A DNA stretch of 49,125 nt. It comes from Bacillota bacterium (GTDB lineage Bacteria; Bacillota; Limnochordia; Darwinibacteriales; Darwinibacteriaceae). Under the pieces are notes generated by a model that saw only the letters and a program-made list of their open reading frames with translations, was not told where the DNA came from and made no database searches. The stretch spans positions 1-49,125 of the forward strand of contig DURQ01000052.1 in the NCBI GenBank assembly GCA_012840725.1, written 5' to 3'. Position numbers and translations under genes: made by a program. This document shows positions 1-6,931 of the stretch, in pieces. Numbering within the stretch: the stretch's first letter is position 1; the number at the start of each line of letters is the position of its first letter.

Positions 1-622
1 CCAAGCCGTCATTGCCTCCGACCTGGCCCGCTGCAGCCACGGTTAACCCTGACGCCGCTGCCAGCTGAGAAAGCTCCTGCGGAAAACGCACTTCGTCCCG
101 CGCCTGGAAAGGCACTGCCCGCAGATTGATGACCACATCTGCGCCAGCTTTCTTGAGACCATGCGCCAACCGGCCATCTAGTTCCAGGCCCAAAGCAAAA
201 CCTATTGAACGCCCCGCAAGCGAAAGAATGAGGTTTTCCCGGCCAGGGCTGAAGTAACGGCTCTCAGGGAAGGACCGGAAGGGAGTCAGCTGGCGCTTGT
301 GCTGAACTCCCAGCACCGCGCCGTCCTGTAGCACGACTGCCGAATTGAAAAGCGTTCCTTCTTCCTGCCAGGGTGTTCCCACGATCAGCGCGGTCTCTGG
401 GTGTTCCCTGCTGAACTCCTGCACAGCAACGAGAGTACCGCGAACTGCTTCCAGGAAGTCAGTGCGCAGCAGGAGATCGCCAGGCGGATAGCCAGTTAAG
501 TACAGCTCAGGAAAGACAATAAGCTCTGCGGCGGAGTTTTCCCGGACAACCTGGCGCAGCCTGGATAGGTTGCCCTTAAGATCCCCCACCTTTGGATTCT
601 CTTGCGCCAGATAGATTCTCAT
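1..622 (-). CDS. nadE: NAD+ synthetase, N-terminal nitrilase-fold domain (partial)
   Basis: The first 207 residues are visible; the 3' end lies beyond the left window edge. They match the amidase domain that in glutamine-dependent NAD+ synthetases feeds ammonia to the C-terminal synthetase. Seen: NPKVGDLKGN near the start, the catalytic Glu in FPELYLTGYPP (E39), the catalytic Lys in QHKRQL (K109), then RYFSPG and near the end QVGGNDG, which matches the family QVGGQD block. The family ICEDLW segment, which carries the nucleophilic Cys, reads ALGLELD, so Gly145 stands where Cys is expected. The glutaminase is probably inactive and the enzyme may use free ammonia; whether a synthetase domain follows cannot be seen. 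The ATG overlaps the TGA of the upstream MATE gene in ATGA, which suggests translational coupling. Confidence 0.82.
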   Translation of the reverse strand, partial: MRIYLAQENPKVGDLKGNLSRLRQVVRENSAAELIVFPELYLTGYPPGDLLLRTDFLEAVRGTLVAVQEFSREHPETALIVGTPWQEEGTLFNSAVVLQDGAVLGVQHKRQLTPFRSFPESRYFSPGRENLILSLAGRSIGFALGLELDGRLAHGLKKAGADVVINLRAVPFQARDEVRFPQELSQLAAASGLTVAAAGQVGGNDGL

Positions 623-2007
623 GGGTTCACCTCGCTTACCAGGGCTGCGGGCGCCTCCTGCCTTTCGGCCCTGCTTAAGTGAGCGAATTCCCTCAGAACA
701 AGGATGGCCGTCACCGCCGCTGCCCCGACATCGGAGAGGGGATACGAAGCGAACACACCGGCTAGGCCCAAGAACCTGGGCAGAATCAGCACCAGGGGGA
801 TGAGCAGGAGCACTTGACGGCTGAGAGAAAGCAGAGAAGCTTTGGTCGGTTTGCCCAGCGCCTGGAAGAAGTTGGACCCAACGATCTGCAACCCGACAAC
901 GGGCAGGCCGAGGGTGGCGGTACGGACCGCCTGTACTCCTAGTGCGATCAGATCAGCATCCTGCCGGCCAAACAGAGACACAAGCTGTCTTGGGAAGAGG
1001 CGGGTTGCCAAAAAGCCCAAGCACACAATGATGGTGGCTCCGCCTGCAGCATAGCGGAAAGTCTGGCGCACACGGTCATACTGCTTGGCACCGTAGTTGA
1101 AACCCAGGATGGGCTGGGCTCCCTGGTTGATGCCAAAGATGGGCATCAGGATCAAGGTGTTCAAACTGAAGACAATGCTCATGGCTGAGATGGCCAGGTC
1201 TCCCCCGTGCCTGATCAAGATTTGGTTGAGGATCAGGTTCTGAACGCTGGACGCCATCTGGATCGAGAAGGGCGCAAAGCCGATAGTGGCGATCTGCTTC
1301 ACAACGTGCAGCTCAAGCCTGGGTACAGCGCGCCAGTTCAGGCGCAGCTGGCTTTTGCCTCTGAGAAAGTAGGAGAGCACCCACGCTGCGGACAAGGCTT
1401 GGGCCAGAATCGTGGCGAAGGCCGCGCCCTTGACCCCCAAACCGAAGACAAAGATGAAAACCGGGTCCAAAATGGCATTGGAGATGGCTCCAATGAGCAT
1501 GGTAGCCATGGCGACAGCGGGGCTTCCCTGCGCACGGATCATGTGGTTGAGGCCGAAGCCCACGGCTTGGAAGATGGCTCCGTAGAGGATGATGCTCAGG
1601 TAATCGTGGGCATAGGGCAGGACAGCATCGCTGGCACCCAAGAGCCGCAGCACAGGATCGAGGAAGAGGATCCCGGCCGTCGTTCCGATCACTGCGATAA
1701 GCACAAGGAGCCCGAGGGCATTGGCCATGATCTTCTCCGCCTCTTCCCTGCGCCCTTCCCCCAGGCGGATGGAGATCAGGGCAGTAGCGCCCAAGCCAAC
1801 CAGCATAACAAACGCCATCTGCACCAGCATAACCGGGAAAACGATGGACAGCCCGGCAAGTCCCAAGGCGCCCACGCCGTTACCCACGAAAATGCGGTCA
1901 ACCACATTGTAAAGGGCCTGCACAAGCATGCCCACAATGGCCGGTATGGAGAATCTCAGCAAAAGGGGGAGGATCCTCTCCTTCCCCAGTCTTTCAGCGC
2001 GATCCAT
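619..2007 (-). CDS. MATE family multidrug/Na+ antiporter
   Basis: A 462-residue polytopic inner-membrane protein with about twelve hydrophobic segments, the usual MATE length. It starts with a short charged tail, then LPLLLRFSIPAIVGMLVQALYNVVDRIFVG, here abbreviated by its key block NVVDRIFVG (residues 34-42), typical of MATE TM1. The second half opens with GINQGAQPILGFNYGA, the family repeat signature. The family exports cationic drugs or metabolites in exchange for Na+ or H+; the substrate here cannot be told. The ATG at 2007 is preceded by AAAGGGTGA at suitable spacing. The gene lies 31 bases after rapZ and overlaps nadE by four bases, so the three are probably cotranscribed. MepA-like subfamily membership is plausible but not proven. 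Confidence 0.93.
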   Translation of the reverse strand: MDRAERLGKERILPLLLRFSIPAIVGMLVQALYNVVDRIFVGNGVGALGLAGLSIVFPVMLVQMAFVMLVGLGATALISIRLGEGRREEAEKIMANALGLLVLIAVIGTTAGILFLDPVLRLLGASDAVLPYAHDYLSIILYGAIFQAVGFGLNHMIRAQGSPAVAMATMLIGAISNAILDPVFIFVFGLGVKGAAFATILAQALSAAWVLSYFLRGKSQLRLNWRAVPRLELHVVKQIATIGFAPFSIQMASSVQNLILNQILIRHGGDLAISAMSIVFSLNTLILMPIFGINQGAQPILGFNYGAKQYDRVRQTFRYAAGGATIIVCLGFLATRLFPRQLVSLFGRQDADLIALGVQAVRTATLGLPVVGLQIVGSNFFQALGKPTKASLLSLSRQVLLLIPLVLILPRFLGLAGVFASYPLSDVGAAAVTAILVLREFAHLSRAERQEAPAALVSEVNP

Positions 2008-2038
2008 AGACTCACCCTTTGCACGTTATTGCTGCATG

Positions 2039-2920
2039 TTACGAACTGCTCCAGCCAAGCTCCCTGTGCCTGGCCCGGGCTTTGACCCTCAGGTTCTCCA
2101 GCCGCCTGGCCAGCTCATTGGCGATGGCCACCGAGCGGTGCTGGCCGCCTGTGCAGCCGATACCGATACTCAAATGGCCCTTTCCCTCTCGGGCGAAGTC
2201 GGGAAGTAGTTCGTAGATAAGGTTGGTGAACTTCTCCAAGAACAGCTGGGTTGCCGGCCAGCGGAGGACGTAATCGGCCACTTCAGCATCCTGGCCGGTG
2301 AGGTGCCGCAGTTCATCCACGTAAAACGGATTGGGGATGAAGCGCACGTCAAACACGATATCCGCATCGATCGGCGCCCCGTATTTGTACCCGAAGGAAA
2401 ACACATCCACCAGAACAGACTCCTGCAGGGGGATCCCGGCGAAAATGTCGCTGATGCGCACCTTGAGGTCCATGGGGCGCATGTCGCTTGTATCGATGAC
2501 CACATGGGCCATCCCCCGCACTTCGGCGAGAAGCCGCCTTTCTTCAGCGATGCTTGCGAAAATGCTCTCGGCTTCAGTCTTCCCCTTGATCAGGGGATGA
2601 AGGCGCCTGGTTTCGCTGAAGCGCTTGATGAGCACGGAGTCGGAGCAGTCCAGGAAGATGATCATGTACGAGTGGCCGCTCCCTTCGAGCCATTCCAGGG
2701 ATTGGCGCAGATCACTGAAGTACTCACGAACACGGATGTCGATGGCGATTGCATACTGCCGGGCGCTCTGACTCTGCACGTGCAGCTCAACCAAGCGGGG
2801 CAGCAGAGCAGGGGGCAGGTTGTCTATGCAGAAAAACTCCAGATCTTCCAAGACCTTCATGGCCTGCGTCTTGCCCGCACCCGACAAGCCAGTGATGATC
2901 ACAAAATCCACTTTGTTCAA
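2039..2920 (-). CDS. rapZ: RapZ/YvcJ family RNase adapter, nucleotide-binding protein
   Basis: A 293-residue cytoplasmic P-loop protein of normal family length. Walker A is GLSGAGKT (residues 11-18), followed by CIDNLPPALLP; a Walker-B-like strand IIFLDCSD and the FSETRRLHPL block follow. The C-terminal half carries GYKYGAPIDADIVFDVRF, FYVDELRHLTGQD and the terminal GIGCTGGQHRSV phosphate/ligand-binding motif. RapZ proteins bind GlcN6P and, in enterobacteria, steer RNase E to sRNAs; in Bacillus YvcJ hydrolyses GTP and affects competence. Initiation is at TTG, nine bases after GGGAGG. In many Bacillota this gene precedes yvcK and whiA; here it precedes a MATE transporter and nadE. Confidence 0.95.
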   Translation of the reverse strand: MNKVDFVIITGLSGAGKTQAMKVLEDLEFFCIDNLPPALLPRLVELHVQSQSARQYAIAIDIRVREYFSDLRQSLEWLEGSGHSYMIIFLDCSDSVLIKRFSETRRLHPLIKGKTEAESIFASIAEERRLLAEVRGMAHVVIDTSDMRPMDLKVRISDIFAGIPLQESVLVDVFSFGYKYGAPIDADIVFDVRFIPNPFYVDELRHLTGQDAEVADYVLRWPATQLFLEKFTNLIYELLPDFAREGKGHLSIGIGCTGGQHRSVAIANELARRLENLRVKARARHRELGWSSS

Positions 2921-3002
2921 CTCTCTGCACCTCCCAAGGCTAGCGTTTCAGCGGTTAGCTGCTTTATTCCACAGCTGTTTGCATCTCCCTGCTTCTCCTG
3001 AA

Positions 3003-3060
3003 AAGCAAAACCCTCCACCCGGGCAGGCAGATCCTGCCTAGGTGAAGGGTGGATATCCCC
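3003..3060 (-). terminator. Rho-independent terminator of the 3069-5806 operon
   Basis: A nested hairpin: outer arms TCCACCC (3014-3020) and GGGTGGA (3047-3053), inner arms GGCAGG (3022-3027) and CCTGCC (3033-3038). Read on the minus strand it is followed by GGGTTTTGCTTTT. It closes the transcript of the caspase-like lipoprotein and the two paralogous exported proteins, just before rapZ. Confidence 0.8.
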
Positions 3061-3068
3061 AAAACCTG

Positions 3069-3869
3069 CTACCGCCGCCAATCCCAAGCGGGAGTTGGAG
3101 GCGAACTCAAATGAGAATTGTCCTGATAGGCCAGCTGCCGGCTGAAGACCAGGATGGTCGGGCCTTCGATCTCCTGGTCAGAATAGCGCCCGCGGGCATC
3201 CTCCGGAACCTTGTAGACGCTGAAGGAGAAGGTGGTAACCTCCCGCTGCGGCCGTGGTGCCTGCATGGTCAGGATCATATAGGGGTCGATCCACTCCACC
3301 CGCTGGCGAGCCGGTGAGAAGTAGAACCCGCCTTCCACAGATTTGACCGTGATCTCGCCCACATCGCTCTGACCGAGGCCTCGGTAGACATCATCGACCA
3401 CAAGAGTTACGGTCTCCCGTTCAGGAGCCAGAAAGGCCAGATCGACAAACACCTGCAGCTCCTCCTGAGAACGCACCACATAGGAAGAGGGGCTGAAGAT
3501 CTCTTGAGTCTGAACTTCCACCACCGCCTCCCGGTCCCAGGCGCTGACCTTTACTGCCACAGGTTCGCCACGCCACGTTGAGTTCAGGTTGAAGGCCTCG
3601 ATGACCACGGTGCGGGCCGGCACCACGAGAGTACGATCCAGGAAAAACGGGCGCCAGCGCTGGTCCCACCCTTCCGAAGTTAACGTCACGGTGAGGCGGG
3701 ATGTGCCTCCATTGGCCAACGCCACTTTCACGGTCGAGTCTTCCAGCCATGCCACAACTGCCATGTCTCCCAACCAGCCGTCCCGCATGGCCGCAGCGGC
3801 CGGACTGGCGAGAAGAACCACAATGAACACTGCTGCTGTCAAAGCTTGAACCGAACTCAAACGACGCAA
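3069..3869 (-). CDS. Exported protein of unknown family, paralogue of the next gene upstream
   Basis: A 266-residue protein with a signal peptide (residues 1 to about 27, ending SPAAAA). I do not recognise the family. The remainder looks all-beta. It matches the 256-residue product of the adjacent gene block by block: VVAWLEDSTVKVALAN / IAWLEGGTLSVALAN, the STWRGE / TYWRGE block, EIFSPSSYVV / DIFQPDSYIV, TLVVDDVY / RLVVDDYY, DPYMILTMQAP / KPYMVLRMKTP and EIEGPTILVF / RIEGPTILVY. The start is TTG at 3869, eight bases after a perfect AGGAGG; the ATG directly abutting that SD is out of frame. It is the last gene of a three-gene operon with the caspase-fold lipoprotein and ends just before a terminator. 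A role at the cell surface or in the wall is inferred only from export and context. Confidence 0.8.
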   Translation of the reverse strand: MRRLSSVQALTAAVFIVVLLASPAAAAMRDGWLGDMAVVAWLEDSTVKVALANGGTSRLTVTLTSEGWDQRWRPFFLDRTLVVPARTVVIEAFNLNSTWRGEPVAVKVSAWDREAVVEVQTQEIFSPSSYVVRSQEELQVFVDLAFLAPERETVTLVVDDVYRGLGQSDVGEITVKSVEGGFYFSPARQRVEWIDPYMILTMQAPRPQREVTTFSFSVYKVPEDARGRYSDQEIEGPTILVFSRQLAYQDNSHLSSPPTPAWDWRR

Positions 3870-3892
3870 CTCTTCATCCTCCTCAGCTCAGA

Positions 3893-4663
3893 CTACCGCG
3901 CCACTCTCCCGCTGTTGTCATCGTACGGTGATGTTCCGAGGAAGCGCATGTTGCGGCCGTAAACCAGGATGGTTGGGCCCTCGATCCTCTCCTGCCACCA
4001 GTTGGATGGGCCTTCTGACTTGCGCATGCCGAAGGTCAAGGTGGTCAGGCCGGCGATGTTGGGAGTCTTCATCCTCAGCACCATATACGGCTTCACATAC
4101 TCGATTGTGTTGGTACCCCGCACCTGTGTAAGGCCGCCGCCAATGGATTCGATGCGGATGCGATCGTCCTGCGCGCCGCCCTGTGTGGTGTAGTAGTCAT
4201 CAACAACCAAGCGGGTTTGACCGGAGCTGTCCAGGAGATTGTCCAGGTTCACCCGCACGTTCAGCTGGGTGTTGGCTGCGACGATGTAGCTGTCCGGCTG
4301 GAAGATGTCCCCGTTCTGAACCGGAACCTTGAACCCGCGGAACCCTCCCGAAACCCGCACATCGAGCTCACCGCGCCAGTAAGTTCCCGGGTAGAAGGTC
4401 TCCAGCACGATGGTGCGCCCCGGAATGCTCACCTGGCGAGAGGCAAACACCGGCCTGCCCCAGGAATCGACTGTATTGGTCGAAACGGTTACCGTGGTCC
4501 TGGTGTTGCTGGAGTTGGCAAGCGCAACACTCAAGGTACCGCCCTCGAGCCAGGCTATCGCAGTAACGTCAGTAACAGTTCCGTAGCTCTCCCACTGGGC
4601 GGCCGCCGGAACAGACCCGATAAGCAGCAGCGCTGCCAGCAAAGCGATAGTCAACCTTTTCAT
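3893..4663 (-). CDS. Exported protein of unknown family, tandem paralogue
   Basis: A 256-residue protein with a clear signal peptide (MKRLTIALLAALLLIGSVPAAAQ, cleavage after AAA). Beyond it lies a predicted beta-rich region with many alternating Thr, Val and aromatic residues and no cysteine. It is paralogous to the 266-residue product downstream along its whole length, including the terminal IEGPTILVYGR block, so a tandem duplication followed by divergence is the simplest account. The ATG follows GAGGAGGGATACT, a strong ribosome binding site. It sits 24 bases after the caspase-fold lipoprotein gene and 23 bases before its paralogue. No enzyme motif was seen; a structural, ligand-binding or partner role for the lipoprotein is possible but unproven. 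Confidence 0.82.
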   Translation of the reverse strand: MKRLTIALLAALLLIGSVPAAAQWESYGTVTDVTAIAWLEGGTLSVALANSSNTRTTVTVSTNTVDSWGRPVFASRQVSIPGRTIVLETFYPGTYWRGELDVRVSGGFRGFKVPVQNGDIFQPDSYIVAANTQLNVRVNLDNLLDSSGQTRLVVDDYYTTQGGAQDDRIRIESIGGGLTQVRGTNTIEYVKPYMVLRMKTPNIAGLTTLTFGMRKSEGPSNWWQERIEGPTILVYGRNMRFLGTSPYDDNSGRVAR

Positions 4664-4687
4664 AGTATCCCTCCTCGAAATCCCGTG

Positions 4688-5806
4688 TTAGTATCTGAAG
4701 ATCGGCGTATCGCCATAGTACCCTTCGTAGATATACGGTTCGTGATAATCCGATGCCCGGTTGCGATCATAATACCAGTACATCTCTTCTTTGGTGTACT
4801 CGTAAAGCTCATATGCTGTAATGTTCCCGTCCCGGTTCAGATCGGCGTTTCTCGTCTGCAAGCCCATAAGCAAGAAGTGGGTGAAAACGCTGTGCCCCAG
4901 TTTATTATCGTAGTTCACCCGCTGATTCTTCCTGGCGCCGGCCAGCACCGTGTACCGCCAGTCCTTCCTGAATGCGAAGGGCTGGAACGGTTTGCCGTCG
5001 GCCATGGTCTCCGAAAATGAGCCATCCACGATCAGAGTCACACTGTCGCCGGGGAAGAATTTGACCCAAGACTCCAGTTCAGCATCGGTGATAGCTGTGC
5101 TCCACGTCTGTCCATTGTCATCATAGGGGCTCAGATAGTCGGAGCCCGAAAGGCCTGAGAAGTAGATTACCAGGTAATCATGGGGGCTGCGAGCCATGCT
5201 GATCAGGTTGTCGATTTCTCTTTTGATGTTGGCCTTCGTAGCTTGACTGTTTTTCAGAAGCTTGCCATAGCCAGCTAACATGTTGCCCCCGTGCAGCGTG
5301 TTGTAAATTGCCTCAGCATCCTGCGCCGGCCCCGGATAGTACCGGTCACCGCTGTAGCTGCTGATACCGATCACGAGGTAATAGGCCATGCCCTCGAAAT
5401 TCCTCACGACCCACGACATCTGATTGGCGTAGACATAGGTTGACGTGGCAGCATTGCGCAGAGACAACACCCTCACCGTGTAGGGACCAGAGGCCAAACC
5501 GGTGATCCGGAAATACCCATTGTTACCGGTCCTTCCGCTCTTGGTCTGCCCCGAGTAGTCGTTCCTGGCTTGAACCACCGCATTCCTAAGTGCAACATAC
5601 CCATAGGGAGGGACTTCGCTCGCCGAAAACAGCACATCACCCTGGTCCTCAGAGTTCTCTGCTGCTGCCGGTGAAACGCTGGCCCGAACGTAAATGTAGC
5701 CTTCTATCCCAGTGGTCAAACCAGGCCCAGGCCCAGGGGTAATCTCACACCCCGTCAGTGCAAAGGCTAGCAACAACACGGCTAGACAATACGCGATTCG
5801 CCTCAT
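4688..5806 (-). CDS. Lipoprotein with CarboxypepD_reg-like and caspase-fold (pseudoenzyme) domains plus EF-hand
   Basis: A 372-residue lipoprotein: MRRIAYCLAVLLLAFALTGC places the lipobox LTGC at C20. A reading frame extends 46 codons further upstream, but the ATG at 5806 has GAGGAGG at good spacing and starts the signal peptide, so it is chosen. Residues about 34-120 resemble a carboxypeptidase-regulatory-like beta-sandwich (GIEGYIYV...GYFRITGLASGPYTVRV). Residues about 140-318 follow the C14 caspase fold: YYLVIGISSY, QDAEAIYNTL, DYLVIYFSG, VTLIVDGSFS and GHSVFTHFLL. The catalytic SGHG is SGLS (Leu219 for His) and the D-x-Cys is DGS (Ser263 for Cys), so it is probably not a protease. Residues 322-333 (DLNRDGNITAYE) form a canonical EF-hand loop. 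It leads an operon with two exported paralogues. Confidence 0.85.
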   Translation of the reverse strand: MRRIAYCLAVLLLAFALTGCEITPGPGPGLTTGIEGYIYVRASVSPAAAENSEDQGDVLFSASEVPPYGYVALRNAVVQARNDYSGQTKSGRTGNNGYFRITGLASGPYTVRVLSLRNAATSTYVYANQMSWVVRNFEGMAYYLVIGISSYSGDRYYPGPAQDAEAIYNTLHGGNMLAGYGKLLKNSQATKANIKREIDNLISMARSPHDYLVIYFSGLSGSDYLSPYDDNGQTWSTAITDAELESWVKFFPGDSVTLIVDGSFSETMADGKPFQPFAFRKDWRYTVLAGARKNQRVNYDNKLGHSVFTHFLLMGLQTRNADLNRDGNITAYELYEYTKEEMYWYYDRNRASDYHEPYIYEGYYGDTPIFRY

Positions 5807-5935
5807 CTGCGCCTCCTCCTCGCCCTCATTAATATACGTCGCATCAGTGGGAGGTTTTTCGGCTGATCCTCTCTTTGTTTTCATCTTACCCGTAATTTCT
5901 TGCTTTTGGAAGGACAACTTCACCTTCATTTTCGC

Positions 5936-6014
5936 TTGACACATATATCGCCCGGTGATATATTTATGTCGTCAGACGTTATAACTGTCCGCGATATATC
6001 AGTCAAGGATATAG
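5936..6014 (+). promoter_or_regulatory. padR promoter with inverted-repeat operator
   Basis: TTGACA (5936-5941), a 17-base spacer and TATATT (5959-5964) form a near-consensus sigma-A promoter. The inverted repeat ATATATC (5943-5949) / GATATAT (5957-5963) lies in the spacer and runs into the -10. A second site, GATATATC (5993-6000) with GGATATAG (6007-6014), lies between the start of transcription and the ribosome binding site. Both fit autorepression by the PadR product; this is inference from position and symmetry. Confidence 0.72.
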
Positions 6015-6030
6015 TTAAGGAGGTGGTACC

Positions 6031-6357
6031 ATGGTCCCAGAGGAACAGGGTGCCCTCACAGAAGCCGTCTTCTACATCCTTCTCAGCCTACACGAGCCGC
6101 TCCACGGTTACGGCATCATGCAGAAGGTTCAGGAACTGACGAACGGCAGAGTGGTCTTGGGCCCGGGGACTCTCTACGGAGCCATAAACACACTGGTGGA
6201 GAAAGGGTGGATCAGGCCGCTTGTTGACGGGTCAGATTCCCGCCGCAAGGAATACCTGATCACTGAACGTGGCGAAACAGTGTTCTTGCAGGAGCTGGCC
6301 CGGCTGGAAGAGTTGGTGCGGCACGGAAAATCAGTGACAAGGAGCGAAGAGCAGTGA
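6031..6357 (+). CDS. PadR family transcriptional regulator
   Basis: A 108-residue winged-helix regulator of the short PadR class. Residues 9-85 hold the fold: ALTEAVFYILLSLHEPLHGYGIMQ begins with the family LSL/HGYGI signature, followed by GRVVLGPGTLYGAINTLVEKGWI (recognition helix around GTLYGAI) and RRKEYLITERG (wing). PadR repressors often respond to envelope stress, phenolics or antimicrobials and control neighbouring membrane genes. The ATG follows AAGGAGGTGGTACC. Its TGA overlaps the GTG of the DUF2812 gene (GTGA), so the two are translationally coupled. The upstream promoter carries two inverted repeats that could be its own operators. Confidence 0.93.
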   Translation: MVPEEQGALTEAVFYILLSLHEPLHGYGIMQKVQELTNGRVVLGPGTLYGAINTLVEKGWIRPLVDGSDSRRKEYLITERGETVFLQELARLEELVRHGKSVTRSEEQ

Positions 6358-6866
6358 CGAAGAGCGTCGTTAAGTTCATCTCCAACTTCGAAAAGGAAGA
6401 ACAGTGGCTGAACCAGATGGCGGCAAAGGGCTGGCACTGCATAGACTACGTCTTCGGGCGTTACCTCTTCGAGAAGGGCGAACCCGGCGAGTACATCTAC
6501 CGCATCCAGCTGCTGAAAAACCCCATCAACCACTTGGAAAGCACCGCGTATCTGAACTTCCTGAGAGAGACTGGCGTGGAAGTAGTCGCCTCCTACTCTC
6601 GCTGGGTGTACCTGCGCAAAAAGGCGGCAGATGGGCCGTTCGACCTTTTTTCCGACAAAGAGTCCCGGATCGCACATTACAAGAACATCATCTACATGTT
6701 TCTCCCCTTCGCCATCATGAACTTGGCCTTCAGCCTGAAGATCTTCACCGGTCAAACGGTTCCAGGCCTGATCCACGTAGCTGCTGTGGTGATTCTATCC
6801 ATCCCTATCGCCCGCTGCTACAAGAGGATCCGGCGGCTGAAGAAGGAGAGACTGATCAGTGAGTAG
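6354..6866 (+). CDS. DUF2812 domain membrane protein
   Basis: A 170-residue protein starting at GTG within the padR stop. Residues 1 to about 105 match the DUF2812 pattern: a short VVKFISNFEKEEQWLNQMAAKGW opening, where the EEQWLNQMAAKGW block is diagnostic, then a beta-rich part with YRIQLL and GVEVVASYSRWVYLRK. Two hydrophobic helices follow (about residues 112-133 and 139-158), then a basic tail. The family is often paired with a PadR regulator in Bacillota and its function is unknown; an accessory or anti-stress membrane role is a guess. The product would sit in the cytoplasmic membrane with the DUF2812 domain probably inside the cell. Confidence 0.88.
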   Translation: MTKSVVKFISNFEKEEQWLNQMAAKGWHCIDYVFGRYLFEKGEPGEYIYRIQLLKNPINHLESTAYLNFLRETGVEVVASYSRWVYLRKKAADGPFDLFSDKESRIAHYKNIIYMFLPFAIMNLAFSLKIFTGQTVPGLIHVAAVVILSIPIARCYKRIRRLKKERLISE

Positions 6867-6888
6867 CGCAAATACGGTGAGAACAATA

Positions 6889-6930
6889 AGCGACTGAAGC
6901 CCCATACAGCTCCAGCCGCTTTCTTTTTAT
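6889..6930. terminator. Bidirectional terminator between DUF2812 gene and pot operon
   Basis: An imperfect hairpin of AGCGACTGAAGC (6889-6900) against GCTCCAGCCGCT (6909-6920). On the plus strand it is followed by TTCTTTTTAT, on the minus strand by TTATTGTTC. It lies between two convergent genes and can serve both. Confidence 0.65.
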
Positions 6931-6931
6931 C

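Noticed and set aside
1207-2085. Long plus-strand open frame of 292 codons opposite the MATE gene
   Set aside because: Composition follows the antisense of a membrane protein in GC-rich DNA (rich in Gly, His, Gln, Asp), with no recognisable motif; the minus strand encodes a clear MATE protein.
5807-5944. In-frame N-terminal extension of the caspase-fold lipoprotein
   Set aside because: It would place 46 charged residues before a standard signal peptide and lipobox; the ATG at 5806 has a strong ribosome binding site.
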